NCBI GenBank assembly: GCA_964485405.1
Contig: CAZAJG010000021.1
Span: 1 to 64,000, forward strand
Direction: 5' to 3'
DNA: 64,000 bases
DNA from: CAKZNE01 sp964485405
GTDB lineage: Bacteria; Bacteroidota; Bacteroidia; Flavobacteriales; Schleiferiaceae
Positions 44,901-55,095 of this stretch are shown piece by piece. Positions within the stretch are counted from its first letter, which is position 1. The number at the start of each line of letters is the position of its first letter. The position numbers and the translations under genes were made by a program. Under the pieces are notes generated by a model that did not search any database, was not told the DNA's origin, and was given only the letters and a program-made list of their open reading frames with translations.

Positions 44901-47306
44901 ATGTTACATTCAAAAAACGCTATTCCTTTTCTTAAAAGTATCTTTCTACTCCTCCTTTTCTTTGGAGGAATTCTGAACATTTCTGCTCAAAAAACAATGT
45001 ATGTTGCCGCAAATGGTAGCCCTGATGGTGATGGATCTCGGCAACTCCCTTACCGAACTTTACAGCAAGCCATTGAAACCCTACCTGCTGTGTTAGATCA
45101 ACCTTACACTATACTTCTTGATCCTTACGCTGGTAGTATTGAAATTGGTGAGCAAAGACTCATTATTCAAGTAAAAGGAACGGAGGATAATCCTTTAACT
45201 ATTAAATCTCTAGGTTGTAGAGCTACAGTTGTTTATCCTTACGATGCTCCCAATCGGTTTTCTACCGAAATGATCCTTATTCGTGAATCTAGTTATGTAA
45301 ATATTCAACACGTCCATTTTCACCAATGTATGCCTATGGCCATACGTATTCGTCACTCTTCAAGCTACATTAATGTTCAATATTGTGAGTTTTCAGGAGG
45401 CTCTGTTCCTGTGGCTCCGGTAAGCTCTGGAGTAATCGTACTTATTGGGGATGCCGGAATTACGCATCACTGTAAAATCAATTACAACCTCTTTAGAGAC
45501 CTCAACATAATGGTTCCCACCAATCAACATCAGGTTGTATACATTTCGGATAATGCCCATGACAACACCATTTTTGGCAATACCATTTACAACACTTTAG
45601 CTTGGGGTATTCATGCATGGCACTGCAACTATCAACGCAATAAAATATCTCGAAACCTCATTCAGCAATACCCAAATACCAACGACAATAATGTAAGAGC
45701 CATGGTATTAGGTATTGATTGGGATGGAGCCAACAACAACGATTGCCCTAATCCTCCAAACATAGTTGACAATTGGGCTTATCACAACTATGTTTATGAT
45801 CCGGTTAAATCCTCTCTTTTAACCATCGACTTTCCTCTTCCTCTTTACAATAACAAAGGTTGGAACAATAGGCTGTACAGTCACCTCAAGCCGAAAGATC
45901 CCTATTGGATGGATTACTCAAAGAGTCAAATTGAAAATACAGTTGTAGCGGGTGATTTTGACAACGATGGAGATACTGAAATGGCCGCATTTCGACAAGA
46001 TGGAGGAAATGGAAAAATAGACCTTTGGTTAAGCTATCAAGATCATGAGGCCTTTGTTTACTCCTCTGATGTGCCTTGGTGGAACAAACCCTATGATGTT
46101 TCTTCCATAAATGGCCGTACCGTTTCTGGAGACCTTAATGGAGATGGTAAAACGGATATTATCGCTTTTCGGGATAATGGACCTAGCGCGAATGGAAATA
46201 GTACAGAAATGGATCTTTGGCTTAACTCGAGTGGAGGTGGCTTTGGTAGAATAACCGTTTGGTCATCATCTGGGTCCTACACGGCTTCCAGAATTAAGGA
46301 TAGAGTGGTAAGTGGCGATTTTAATGGGGATGGATATGATGATTTAGCAACCCTATATGATTACGGTAACAACCAGTCTCGAATCCATGTTTGGTTGGGT
46401 TTTAATGGAGGGGTAAACTACCAGGGTAGTGCCGGTTGGTGGAGTTCTATGAATTATGATGCCGATTTTGTAACCAACCGGATGGTTGCCGGAGATTTTA
46501 ATGGAGATGGATTGGATGATATTGCTGCCGTTTACGATGATGGAAGTAGTGGGCTAAACTGTAAAATACATGTTTTTGAATCTACCGGAGGTGGCTTTAA
46601 TCAAAACAGTTGGTGGTTTGGAGCGCTTCAAGGGGATAAAATGTCTGGCCGCGTAGTAGTTGGAGATTTTTCTGGAAATAATCTTCCGGATATTGCTGCA
46701 GTTTATGAAGAGGTACCCGGCTTTTCTAAAGTTAAAGTATGGACAAACAATGGTTCTGTATTCTCCTCTGTAAGTAACTTCTGGTCATCTACAGGCTATA
46801 CAGCTAGCCAAACTACTGATGCTGTTGTTGCCGGTAGGTTTTCTCAAGATGGTGAACAATGGCAAAAGGATGGGATAGCCGCATTTTATAATTATGCTCG
46901 CTGCGAATCTGTACGCACTCATGTTTGGGTTCCAGAAGACAATAGCTTTTATCTCGCCAATTCATCTTTGGGGTATCCTTGGTTATTATATGAATCATTC
47001 CACGGAAAAAAAGCTCCCGGGCAACAGGATGAGAGTCTAAGCGAAGACCCTAGCCCGTCTTACCATGTTAAGATTTACCCCAATCCTGTACAAGAACGTT
47101 TAACCGTAGAGTTTAATCCTCAACCCCTTGCTAAAAACCAAATTACAGTTTACAATGCCAGCGGGGTACAAGTATTAAATCAGCCCATTACTGAAGAAGA
47201 TTCCAACGCACTAGAAATTTTAACAGACCAATGGACTAAAGGCATTTATATTATTGAGTTAAGACTGGGTGATGATGTATTCCATGAAAAAGTAATTAAG
47301 TATTAA
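44901..47306 (+). CDS. T9SS-sorted beta-helix/FG-GAP secreted protein
   Basis: 801 residues. Signal peptide SIFLLLLFFGGILNISA, then a right-handed parallel beta-helix region (MYVAANGSPDGDGSRQLPYRTLQQAI, the usual start of such lyase-like or adhesin domains; residues about 30-340). Then six FG-GAP/VCBS-like repeats of about 60 residues, each with a calcium-loop motif such as GDFDNDGD, GDLNGDGK, GDFNGDGY and GDFNGDGL. A T9SS sorting domain (IYPNPVQERLTV) ends the protein. Possible polysaccharide-active or adhesive role (inference). Confidence 0.85.
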   Translation: MLHSKNAIPFLKSIFLLLLFFGGILNISAQKTMYVAANGSPDGDGSRQLPYRTLQQAIETLPAVLDQPYTILLDPYAGSIEIGEQRLIIQVKGTEDNPLTIKSLGCRATVVYPYDAPNRFSTEMILIRESSYVNIQHVHFHQCMPMAIRIRHSSSYINVQYCEFSGGSVPVAPVSSGVIVLIGDAGITHHCKINYNLFRDLNIMVPTNQHQVVYISDNAHDNTIFGNTIYNTLAWGIHAWHCNYQRNKISRNLIQQYPNTNDNNVRAMVLGIDWDGANNNDCPNPPNIVDNWAYHNYVYDPVKSSLLTIDFPLPLYNNKGWNNRLYSHLKPKDPYWMDYSKSQIENTVVAGDFDNDGDTEMAAFRQDGGNGKIDLWLSYQDHEAFVYSSDVPWWNKPYDVSSINGRTVSGDLNGDGKTDIIAFRDNGPSANGNSTEMDLWLNSSGGGFGRITVWSSSGSYTASRIKDRVVSGDFNGDGYDDLATLYDYGNNQSRIHVWLGFNGGVNYQGSAGWWSSMNYDADFVTNRMVAGDFNGDGLDDIAAVYDDGSSGLNCKIHVFESTGGGFNQNSWWFGALQGDKMSGRVVVGDFSGNNLPDIAAVYEEVPGFSKVKVWTNNGSVFSSVSNFWSSTGYTASQTTDAVVAGRFSQDGEQWQKDGIAAFYNYARCESVRTHVWVPEDNSFYLANSSLGYPWLLYESFHGKKAPGQQDESLSEDPSPSYHVKIYPNPVQERLTVEFNPQPLAKNQITVYNASGVQVLNQPITEEDSNALEILTDQWTKGIYIIELRLGDDVFHEKVIKY

Positions 47307-47363
47307 CAACCGTTACTTGGAGAAGACTTCCTTAAAGGGGAGTTTTCTCTGAGTCGGTTTAGC

Positions 47364-48077
47364 TTACCTCAAAGCCAACAAAAAATCTTCTCGTTTGCGT
47401 TTTGAAATTTCAATGTGGCTTCCATCACTCATCACGGCAAAGCCTCCGCTTCCTCTAATATATTCTGTTACATGCTCTAAGTTAACTAGGTGGGATTTAT
47501 GTACCCTAAAAAAGCTGGAAGATGGGACCTCTTTTTCAACCCACCCTAGATTTCTTGAGACCAAAACCGGTTTTGGCTTTGTTTCGGTGTAAACCTTGGA
47601 ATAAGAACCGTCCGCTTCACAACGTATAATTTCATCTGGGTCAAAAAATAATAAGCCTTGAGTAGTTGGCAGAGCAACACGTCCTGATTGACTAACACTC
47701 TGAGCAACTCTGGGCTCATCAGTCTTATTGACAGCTTTTATCAGGTCTTGCCCATCTACTGGTTTTAAAAGATAGTCTAGCGCTCTCTTTTTTAGCGCTC
47801 TAAGTGCGTAAGACTCGTGGGCTGTTGTAAAAATTATGGGTATTGTTTTGTTGGTAAGCTGGTCTAAAAAGTCAAAGCCGCTTTCGCTTGGCATTTCCAC
47901 ATCTAAAAAAATAAGGTCTGGCTTTAGGTTATGTAAGCTTTTTCGGGCTTCCGAGACACTATTTACGCTATCAACCACCTCTATTTGGGGGCAGTATTCT
48001 TTTATCTTTCGCTGCAGCGCATTTCTACAATGTTCTTCATCATCAACTATAAGGGTTTTTAGGGTTTGAGTCATCAT
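47364..48077 (-). CDS. LytTR-family response regulator
   Basis: About 237 residues from ATG 48077 (MMTQTLKT); the sensor kinase gene ends at 48043, so the two overlap by 35 bases. Receiver domain (LIVDDEEHCRN, LIFLDVEMPSESGFDFL with phospho-aspartate, FTTAHE, LLKPVDG) followed by a LytTR DNA-binding domain (RVHKSHLVNLEHVTEYIRGSGG). Partner of the kinase encoded immediately upstream. Binds direct repeats in target promoters; targets unknown. Confidence 0.93.
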   Translation of the reverse strand: MMTQTLKTLIVDDEEHCRNALQRKIKEYCPQIEVVDSVNSVSEARKSLHNLKPDLIFLDVEMPSESGFDFLDQLTNKTIPIIFTTAHESYALRALKKRALDYLLKPVDGQDLIKAVNKTDEPRVAQSVSQSGRVALPTTQGLLFFDPDEIIRCEADGSYSKVYTETKPKPVLVSRNLGWVEKEVPSSSFFRVHKSHLVNLEHVTEYIRGSGGFAVMSDGSHIEISKRKREDFLLALR

Positions 48078-50976
48078 GTTTCTTTGTTTTAATAGGAAGT
48101 TCAAGCGTTACTACAGTTCCTGGATAATCATTGTTTTCTGGTTCATAGGGCGCAATATTGATGCTGTATTTGTCTTTATTCTGGAATAAGCGAATTCTTT
48201 CTCCATTAATTTTCATCCCATACGATCCTTTTCGAGCATTATTCATAGATCGGGCAATACCTTTTCCATTATCCCTCATCTTTATTATCAAAAAATTCTC
48301 AGCCATAGAAAAGTGGATATTTAAAGACCCTTGTTTATCTACTCTGGACCGTATTCCATGTTTTATTGCATTCTCTATATACGGCTGTAACAATAAAGAA
48401 GGAATCAAAAGCTGAGATTTATCCACATCAGAATCGACCTCTATATTGAAATCAAAAAATTGAAAGCGAAGCTTTTCCATCTCCAAATAGAGCGTCAAAA
48501 AGTTTAATTCTTCATAAAGTAGAACTTCCTCTTTTCTAGATAAACGCAACACTACACGCATGAGTTTGGTAAGCCTTTCCATGTATTGGTTGGCCTTTGC
48601 ATACTTTTTACTCAGCATCAATTCCGTGATGGAGCTAAAGGCATTAAACAAAAAGTGCGGATTTACTTGAGCTCTCAAAGCCCTTTGCTCTGCTCGTGTA
48701 AACAGCTCAAACAATTTATTTTCTTTTAAGATTATTCTGTACCTCACCCTTAAGATGAGTAAAACGGATATCAGAATAACTATACCAATGCTTACCTGAA
48801 GCCACCTGTTGAGCCACCAAGGAGGACGAATAGAAAATGGGATGCTTGCTTGGAGGTTCTCCTCATACATGTGCCTTAACTCAAAAGTATAATTCCCTGA
48901 TTTTAAAGAGGAGTAAGAAACTTCTCGCTCGCTGGTATGAATCCAATTGGAGTGTAAACCTTTTAGTCGATAATGATAGCTTATTGGCTTTTGAAAGCTA
49001 ATGGTGTTAAAGGAAAATCGTAAACCGTTTTCATTATGGTCCAACCTTTCTTCCTCCATTAGGTTTTTAACTAAACCATTTACGGTAGTTTCTTTTATTT
49101 CCGTTTTAACGGGTTTATAACAAGGCGCCCAATCTCTATTCCAACGGCTTACATAAGCACCCGTGGCTGCCCATATTTGATCTTTAAACTCTACTATTCG
49201 GTATACTTCATTTGATGGCAATCCACTGGCCTCTGACAATACTCTAGCCTCAGGAAACTCCATGGATGGGTTATCAATACGAATAATGCCGGAGAAGGAA
49301 GCAATCCATAAAGTGCCTTGAGAGTCAATAAGACTATGATTGTAACTGTTTCCAGGTATATGGTACAATAGCTCGTTCGTATTCTTTTGGTAATTATACC
49401 TAAAAACACCTCCTTTTTGCGTGGTTACCAATAAATACGATTCATCCAATAAGTCTACATCTTTAATTCTTTGATTTAAGCCGGAATGCTTCTCCCCCAA
49501 AAAACTTAACTCGCCATTCTTATATACCCATAAGCCATGAGCCGAGCCGAGCCATATAGTAGATCGATCCCACGAGGCCGTGGCTGCCGAGACAAGTATT
49601 TTTGCCTTATTAATTTTCATCGTATCCGGCCTTGTGCCTGTTGGTTTATCCTGATACGTATAGATGAGCCACAAGCCTTGTTTCCATAAAAGACCCGTTC
49701 GGTCATCGCTATTTGTCATCCTAAAAAGTGCCCCCCCCTTCTTTGCTTTAGTGATGGAGTCCCGTATTGTATAATGCCTACCCCCGTAGTTACTAACCAT
49801 AACCTGGCCTTGCCTTGTGTACAAAGGAATACTGTTGGTGAAATGATCCTTATATATCTTTCTATTGCTAAAGCTTCCTGCTTTAAACACTTCTAAATCC
49901 TTATTTGAATAACCCACACAAACAGCAGCATCACTCACAGCCATATCAATTGCCCTTGTTTTTTGCGGCTGAAATGATGAAGTTGATTTTATCTCAAAAT
50001 TGGGCTGGTAAAATACACCATCGTGTAAAGTGGTAAACCAGTATCCCCCTTCAGTATCCTGTGTTACAGAAGAAACCGTATGATGAAGTAAAAATTTCTG
50101 CACTTGGTTTAGGTTGCCCTTTTGAAATCGATATACTCCAGCTCGAGTGCCTACCCATATATTTCCTTCAGTATCCTCGTGCAATGCAAACAAAGTATGG
50201 GAGTCTTTCTTTAAGGAAACCTTTTGGAGAAACCTCCCGTATTTATCATACGTAAGCACCTTATTTTCTGAAGCAACAAGGTATGAGGTGTCTCTGAGCT
50301 GTAAGAGCTTCACTCGGGCCCACTGGAGATCTTTCACCTTGTAGCTTTCAAGGTCTAACTCTAAAGTGTCTTTCGTTTTGTTTTTTACGACTAAAAGCTT
50401 GTTTAGAGGTTTAATGTACAAACCACTGTTATAGACTAGAGAAGAGCCCTTGAGATGTTCCGTTTCTACCGCCAGCAAGGATCTTGAAGAAGGAGGTGCG
50501 TTTAGCTTCAAAATACACCCGTCTGGTTCAATCTTAATAAGAAACTGGCTCTGAAGGCCGATCCAAACCGTCCCTGTTTTATCTACAGCTAGCGAAACGA
50601 TTATATCGTTTTCTACACTGTCGAGCGTTTCTTTTAAGGCTTTATTAAAAGCAGGTTCGTGAATGCTATCGTTTTCAAAATAGCACAGACCTCCAAAATA
50701 GGTGTAAAACCAAACTCTTCCGTTGGGTTCCGGAAAAATGCCAAACACTTCATCATCCGTTAAACCTTCCTTTCGGGTAAAGTTTAAGAATTCATAACCA
50801 TCATATCTACTTACCCCTCTATCTGTGGCAAACCACATGTATCCCTGAGCATCCTGAGCGGTTTGATACACCATATCGCTCGGTAAACCGTCAATCTTTC
50901 GTAAATTTTTAAACAGAAAAGGTTGTTGACCAAAGCTGTTTAGCGAAATAAGCAGTAGTAGTAGAGTAGTTCTCAA
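48043..50976 (-). CDS. Sensor histidine kinase with Reg_prop/Y_Y_Y extracytoplasmic domain
   Basis: 977 residues starting at TTG (50976). Signal sequence TLLLLLISLNSFGQ, then a beta-propeller of two-component-regulator repeats (LPSDMVYQTAQDAQGYMWFATDRGVSRYDGY), a Y_Y_Y domain (HYRLKGLHSNW), one membrane helix (LQVSIGIVILISVLLIL), then a His_kinase domain with H774 in NPHFLFNAFS and a HATPase. It is the LytS/AlgZ-like group and pairs with the LytTR regulator whose gene overlaps its 3' end. In Bacteroidota such sensors often control polysaccharide use. Confidence 0.92.
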   Translation of the reverse strand: MRTTLLLLLISLNSFGQQPFLFKNLRKIDGLPSDMVYQTAQDAQGYMWFATDRGVSRYDGYEFLNFTRKEGLTDDEVFGIFPEPNGRVWFYTYFGGLCYFENDSIHEPAFNKALKETLDSVENDIIVSLAVDKTGTVWIGLQSQFLIKIEPDGCILKLNAPPSSRSLLAVETEHLKGSSLVYNSGLYIKPLNKLLVVKNKTKDTLELDLESYKVKDLQWARVKLLQLRDTSYLVASENKVLTYDKYGRFLQKVSLKKDSHTLFALHEDTEGNIWVGTRAGVYRFQKGNLNQVQKFLLHHTVSSVTQDTEGGYWFTTLHDGVFYQPNFEIKSTSSFQPQKTRAIDMAVSDAAVCVGYSNKDLEVFKAGSFSNRKIYKDHFTNSIPLYTRQGQVMVSNYGGRHYTIRDSITKAKKGGALFRMTNSDDRTGLLWKQGLWLIYTYQDKPTGTRPDTMKINKAKILVSAATASWDRSTIWLGSAHGLWVYKNGELSFLGEKHSGLNQRIKDVDLLDESYLLVTTQKGGVFRYNYQKNTNELLYHIPGNSYNHSLIDSQGTLWIASFSGIIRIDNPSMEFPEARVLSEASGLPSNEVYRIVEFKDQIWAATGAYVSRWNRDWAPCYKPVKTEIKETTVNGLVKNLMEEERLDHNENGLRFSFNTISFQKPISYHYRLKGLHSNWIHTSEREVSYSSLKSGNYTFELRHMYEENLQASIPFSIRPPWWLNRWLQVSIGIVILISVLLILRVRYRIILKENKLFELFTRAEQRALRAQVNPHFLFNAFSSITELMLSKKYAKANQYMERLTKLMRVVLRLSRKEEVLLYEELNFLTLYLEMEKLRFQFFDFNIEVDSDVDKSQLLIPSLLLQPYIENAIKHGIRSRVDKQGSLNIHFSMAENFLIIKMRDNGKGIARSMNNARKGSYGMKINGERIRLFQNKDKYSINIAPYEPENNDYPGTVVTLELPIKTKKHDDSNPKNPYS

Positions 50977-51165
50977 TGTAAAAAATGGCTCACAAGGTTC
51001 AAAACACTTAAAACCAAATTACTAAGTTGCTTTAAGTGTATAACTCCGGTGTGTTTCAGTCGTCAAGTTAACGCTTAAATGTCTTTTTTATGATCCCTCT
51101 AACCTTAGATTTAGTAAATTGTCCTTCGCCCTTATGCTAACTTTAGCTTTCAAAAAAACACCTAA

Positions 51166-51864
51166 ATGCCTAAACCTCAAGATCAAAACCGAAACGCACA
51201 TCTAGAAATGATGGCGAGAATGGTTTCTCATAACCTTCGATCTCCCATGGCAGGTGTGAAGATGCTTTTCTCTTTACACGAACTGGCCAAAAACCAAGCA
51301 GAAAAAGATGACATTTTTGAAAACTTGAAAGAAGGAGCTGAGGAGTTATTCGCCATGGTTGAGGAACTTTCTAAAGTACTGTTAGACTATAAGCACCTAA
51401 TTGTTGAAAAGGAGGAAGTCATTTTTGATGAGGTTCTAAGCGATGTTAAAGAGGAGTTGCACGACTTAATTCAAGTAAAAGAGGCAAGCATTTCTGCCGA
51501 CTTTGAAAATGGTCTGAGTTTTATTTACGTTCCTGGATTTATGCATTTTATTCTTTATGAAATGCTGTCTAATGCGCTACGATACGCTTCGAGTGAAAGA
51601 AAACTGCATCTTCGAATAAGCACTTATTTACAAGATGGATTTATGGTATTAGAAATTGAGGATAATGGAATCGGGATCGATTTGGAAAAGCATAAAGATC
51701 AGGTGTTTAGGATGTACAAAACCTTCCACAACAATCCTAAGATTAAAAACCGTGGAATTGGCTTGTTTACCATAAAAAACCAAGTTGAAATTTTAGGAGG
51801 CAAGGTGAGCGTTGAAAGCAAGCCAAACCAAGGAACTCTTTTTAGGCTATTACTCTCGCATTAA
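51166..51864 (+). CDS. Soluble histidine kinase
   Basis: 232 residues, no membrane helix. H22 lies in ARMVSHNLRSPMAGVK (phospho-acceptor), and the C-terminal HATPase has N, G1 and G2 boxes (YEMLSNALRYAS, LEIEDNGIGIDLEKHKD, NRGIGLFTIKNQVEILGG). There is no sensor domain, so input may come by partner binding. It is convergent with the LytTR regulator, their stops overlapping in TTAA at 51861-51864. Confidence 0.88.
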   Translation: MPKPQDQNRNAHLEMMARMVSHNLRSPMAGVKMLFSLHELAKNQAEKDDIFENLKEGAEELFAMVEELSKVLLDYKHLIVEKEEVIFDEVLSDVKEELHDLIQVKEASISADFENGLSFIYVPGFMHFILYEMLSNALRYASSERKLHLRISTYLQDGFMVLEIEDNGIGIDLEKHKDQVFRMYKTFHNNPKIKNRGIGLFTIKNQVEILGGKVSVESKPNQGTLFRLLLSH

Positions 51865-52565
51865 CCTTGCGAGGAAATTCTTTGCAATAGAGATTTCTTA
51901 TTCGATCTACTAATGGGTAAATTAAAATATTCTCCAATAGCGTAGCCATCTACTACTTCCTCCACTTTATTGAGATTGAGTATATAGGACTTGTGTACTC
52001 TTAGAAAATCATTTTCAGGAAGTTTGGCTACAAAAGCCTTCATCGTACTATGTACTACGTAATTTTTATCTGAAGTAATAACTTTTACATAATCACCCAT
52101 CGCTTCTACGTATTCAATCGTGGATGTTCTCACTTTAATCATAGACCCATCTACCTTTAGAAAAACAAAGTCTTCCTCCGCTTTGTTTCGAATCAGATTT
52201 TCCTCGTAATACTTAGACCTCTCGGCCGCTTTGAGAAAACGAGGGTAATCTACAGGCTTAGTAATATAATCGGTTACATCATGCTTAAAAGCTTCAAAGG
52301 CATACTTCTGCTCAGAAGTAACCATGATCACCTGCGGTACATTTTTGAAGGTCTCCAAAAATTCCAACCCGCTCATCTCTGGCATTTCTACATCTAAGAA
52401 AATAAGGTCTATATCCTTCTTATCCAAGGCAAATTTTCCTTCCATGGCATTGGAATAGCTGCCAATGAGTTTCAAAAACGCTGTCTTATCCACACAGGTT
52501 TTAATCACGTCCCTAGAAATAGGATCATCGTCTATTATTATGCATTTAAGCTCAGTAATCGTCAT
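51861..52565 (-). CDS. LytTR-family response regulator
   Basis: About 234 residues from the ATG at 52565 (MTITELKC). Receiver (IIIDDDPISRDVI, LIFLDVEMPEMSGLEFL with phospho-aspartate, VTSEQ, YITKPVDYP) and LytTR domain (RVHKSYILNLNKVEEVVDGYAIG). Convergent to the soluble kinase, which is a plausible partner. A TATTTTGC-like promoter element precedes it on the minus strand. Confidence 0.93.
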   Translation of the reverse strand: MTITELKCIIIDDDPISRDVIKTCVDKTAFLKLIGSYSNAMEGKFALDKKDIDLIFLDVEMPEMSGLEFLETFKNVPQVIMVTSEQKYAFEAFKHDVTDYITKPVDYPRFLKAAERSKYYEENLIRNKAEEDFVFLKVDGSMIKVRTSTIEYVEAMGDYVKVITSDKNYVVHSTMKAFVAKLPENDFLRVHKSYILNLNKVEEVVDGYAIGEYFNLPISRSNKKSLLQRISSQG

Positions 52566-52697
52566 ATATCGAAGCAAAATAAATAAAAACCTAAATATCT
52601 ATGGCATCCCTTTCAAAAAATCTTGTAGTATTATTCTGTTCTATGTTTTAAAAATGATGCATTTCTTTGCCTTTACAAAGCTCCCAACCCTACTGCG

Positions 52698-53066
52698 ATG
52701 CGAATTGATAAATTTTTATGGTGTGTTAGAAAGTTTAAAACCCGAAGCTTAGCCTCCGAGGTCGTTAAAAAAGAACGGGTACTTCTCAATGAAGAGTTGG
52801 TAAAGGCTTCACGAACCGTAAAAGTAGGAGATAAAGTGTCTATCAAAAAAGACGGAGCACTTTTGAGCTATCAGGTTTTAGATATTCCAAAATCTAGGCT
52901 TGGAGCTAAGCTGGTGGAAAATTATGTAAAAGATGTAACCGACCCCGATCAACTGGAAAAGTTGGAGTTTATACAGATGATGAAAAACCTCAGTAGAAAA
53001 AAAGGAACCGGAAGGCCTACTAAAAAGGAAAGACGAGACATTGATGATATGTTAAGCGATGAATAG
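52698..53066 (+). CDS. S4-domain RNA-binding protein (Hsp15-like)
   Basis: 122 residues. N-terminal S4 domain: MRIDKFLWCVRKFKTRSLASEVVKKERVLLNEELV, then VGDKVSIKKDG, and a basic C-terminus RKKGTGRPTKKERRDIDDM. Similar to heat-shock protein 15, which binds the 50S subunit with nascent chain. Monocistronic as far as can be seen. Confidence 0.88.
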   Translation: MRIDKFLWCVRKFKTRSLASEVVKKERVLLNEELVKASRTVKVGDKVSIKKDGALLSYQVLDIPKSRLGAKLVENYVKDVTDPDQLEKLEFIQMMKNLSRKKGTGRPTKKERRDIDDMLSDE

Positions 53067-53075
53067 AATCGTTTA

Positions 53076-54026
53076 TCAAATGGGAACATGATCCGAATAG
53101 GATGAATCTTGTTGATTTTCTCCCTTAACATAATCTAAGAGTATCGTTTTCCACATTTCAATCCTCCGTACAAAGCACTCTTCCGTATACCAAGCTCGTC
53201 TTGGAGTTAAAACCGTATTTGGCGTGTTAAGAAAATACTCTGTTTCCAATAAATCTAAACCTGCTCCAGAAATATCATCATTTAGAAGTGCTTGCTTCAC
53301 CGCTCTTATATCCATTACTTCATCTGGCGAGATATTGATTAGAACTGACGACTCCTTCATTACTGTCAAGCTTTTTTTATTAATTAGATGGTGGGAGTGA
53401 TGGTTTAAGGGTAGAGAAAGAAACACTACGTCAGACGATTCTAAAAGTTTATTTAGACTAACTTTTTCGGCCAGACTTGATGTTTTATCTGAACGATTAT
53501 AATATTGGATAGGCATACTAAAACCACTTAGTAATCGGGCTATTGAGGAGCCTATATTTCCAAACCCGATAATACCCGCAGTCTTTTGGAATAACTCTGT
53601 TCCTCTATGCTCAAAACAGTTGTTATTACCCTTTCTTACTTCACTATCAATGAAAGTAATCTTTCGCATGGTAGCCATCATAAGGGCTACGGCATGCTCT
53701 GCTACCGAGGTGCCTGTGTAATTTTTGCTATTAAATATTTTAATACCTCTTTCCTCACAATAGCTAGAATCAACAAAGTGAGTAGAAATAGTAGTCGTTA
53801 TTATGGCCTCTAGCTTGGGTAACTTTTCTAGAACCTTTGCATTTAAATCCATATACGTAGTCACCAAAAGCTGTGCATCGCTATTTCTGTTAATCACTTG
53901 ATCTAATGAAAAACGTTTTGGGTCAGCTTGTTCTAGTGAGAGGTCTACAAACTCTTCTAAGTCTGGTAGCGCTTCTTTTGATAGGGCCTCTCTGTTATTT
54001 AAGATCAAACATTTCTTCTTCATCAA
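53076..54026 (-). CDS. D-isomer-specific 2-hydroxyacid dehydrogenase family protein
   Basis: 316 residues. Rossmann core GIIGFGNIGSSIARLLSGF (GxGxxG), catalytic-like acid/base positions in LSLPLNHHSHHLI and LINISPDEVMD, and a late NTPNTVLTPRRAWYTEECFVRR, where the active-site histidine typical of the family is replaced by AWYTEE. Usual members reduce 2-oxo acids with NADH to D-2-hydroxy acids. It is nine bases after an aldolase-type gene and in one operon with two aldolases. Confidence 0.8.
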   Translation of the reverse strand: MMKKKCLILNNREALSKEALPDLEEFVDLSLEQADPKRFSLDQVINRNSDAQLLVTTYMDLNAKVLEKLPKLEAIITTTISTHFVDSSYCEERGIKIFNSKNYTGTSVAEHAVALMMATMRKITFIDSEVRKGNNNCFEHRGTELFQKTAGIIGFGNIGSSIARLLSGFSMPIQYYNRSDKTSSLAEKVSLNKLLESSDVVFLSLPLNHHSHHLINKKSLTVMKESSVLINISPDEVMDIRAVKQALLNDDISGAGLDLLETEYFLNTPNTVLTPRRAWYTEECFVRRIEMWKTILLDYVKGENQQDSSYSDHVPI

Positions 54027-54035
54027 AAACCTAGA

Positions 54036-55067
54036 TTATATCTTAATAGTCGTGTTTTGTTTAAACTGTAACTGTCTCTCCATTTCGGAGAATACCTCTT
54101 CTATTTGGAGGTAGGGTTTTTCTGGAATATGACTCAGGTATTGGTGACATAGAGTTCCGTACTTCTTTAAAAGAGGCTCTACCCACAGTTGAGCCATGTT
54201 TTTTAAGCCCACCAAATAATACATATAGCTCAACTCCGCTGATAACTTTATGGACAATACCCCTTGAAGTTTTGTTAACGTATTGTAGTCATAACCTACT
54301 CTTTGCTCTTGGTAAGGCTCAATTAGTTTTAAAGCATGTGCTAAGTTGAGGTTTCCTAAACCCAAGCCCAAACCGTCTATAGTTCCGTCAATTGCATTAC
54401 AACCGCTATCAAGGGCCATTAAAGAATTGGCTGCGGCTAAGCCTAAATTATTGTGTGCATGAAAACCCAAAACCCCACTCCAGCTTTCTCTTACTGTCGC
54501 TACAATTTTTTTTACCTCGCTTGGTTTACAGGCTCCTCGAGAATCCGCTAAATACAGAAAATCTACTGCTGTTGCTTCACTAATCTTTTGAACCGTTTCT
54601 TGTATTTGAAGATCGCTCAAAACTGATATGTTGACAAGGTTAATACTTGTTTTAATACCAAGCTTATTTGCTATACTCGCTACTTCCAGCGCCTCGTCTA
54701 TTTGATCATATGCTGCCGGTATTCGAACGAGGTCTAAGTAGTCTTTTCTACTTTTCAATAGCTGCTCTGGATTCGTTTTTTGAAGGCTGATCATTGCTAC
54801 GATAGCACAATTCTGACCTGTAACAAGTTCTTGCAGTTCTCGTAATAAGGATACATCGCATTGCGCTGCCAGCGGTAATTTTTTCGAGTCATCAATATAC
54901 CCCACTTCAATAGCTTCCACTCCCGTTTTTAATAGGCTCTTCACCAATAAAAGCACTTCCTCTTTAGAGAAGTTCCATTGGTTTAGATAGCCTCCATCCC
55001 TGAGTGTAGCGTCCAAAACAAAATATGGGGATAGCGTCATTTTTTTTCGGTTTTGTAAAGGTTCCAT
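54036..55067 (-). CDS. DRE-TIM aldolase, 4-hydroxy-2-oxovalerate aldolase-like
   Basis: 343 residues (or 334 from the internal ATG at 55040). Conserved LDATLRDGGYLNQW at the N-terminus holds the D and R of the DRE-TIM family, FHAHNNLGLAAAN gives the metal-ligand HxH, and GTIDGLGLGLGNLN follows. Similar to MhpE/DmpG 4-hydroxy-2-oxovalerate aldolases but without a catechol-pathway context. It probably joins or splits a pyruvate unit. Next to a HpcH/HpaI aldolase and a 2-hydroxyacid dehydrogenase. Confidence 0.8.
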   Translation of the reverse strand: MEPLQNRKKMTLSPYFVLDATLRDGGYLNQWNFSKEEVLLLVKSLLKTGVEAIEVGYIDDSKKLPLAAQCDVSLLRELQELVTGQNCAIVAMISLQKTNPEQLLKSRKDYLDLVRIPAAYDQIDEALEVASIANKLGIKTSINLVNISVLSDLQIQETVQKISEATAVDFLYLADSRGACKPSEVKKIVATVRESWSGVLGFHAHNNLGLAAANSLMALDSGCNAIDGTIDGLGLGLGNLNLAHALKLIEPYQEQRVGYDYNTLTKLQGVLSIKLSAELSYMYYLVGLKNMAQLWVEPLLKKYGTLCHQYLSHIPEKPYLQIEEVFSEMERQLQFKQNTTIKI

Positions 55068-55095
55068 AAAGCGTATTCCATTATTATGTTTAAGA

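Noticed and set aside
47307..47363. Terminator after the beta-helix/FG-GAP gene
   Set aside because: Only a weak, mismatched stem could be drawn near 47325-47345.
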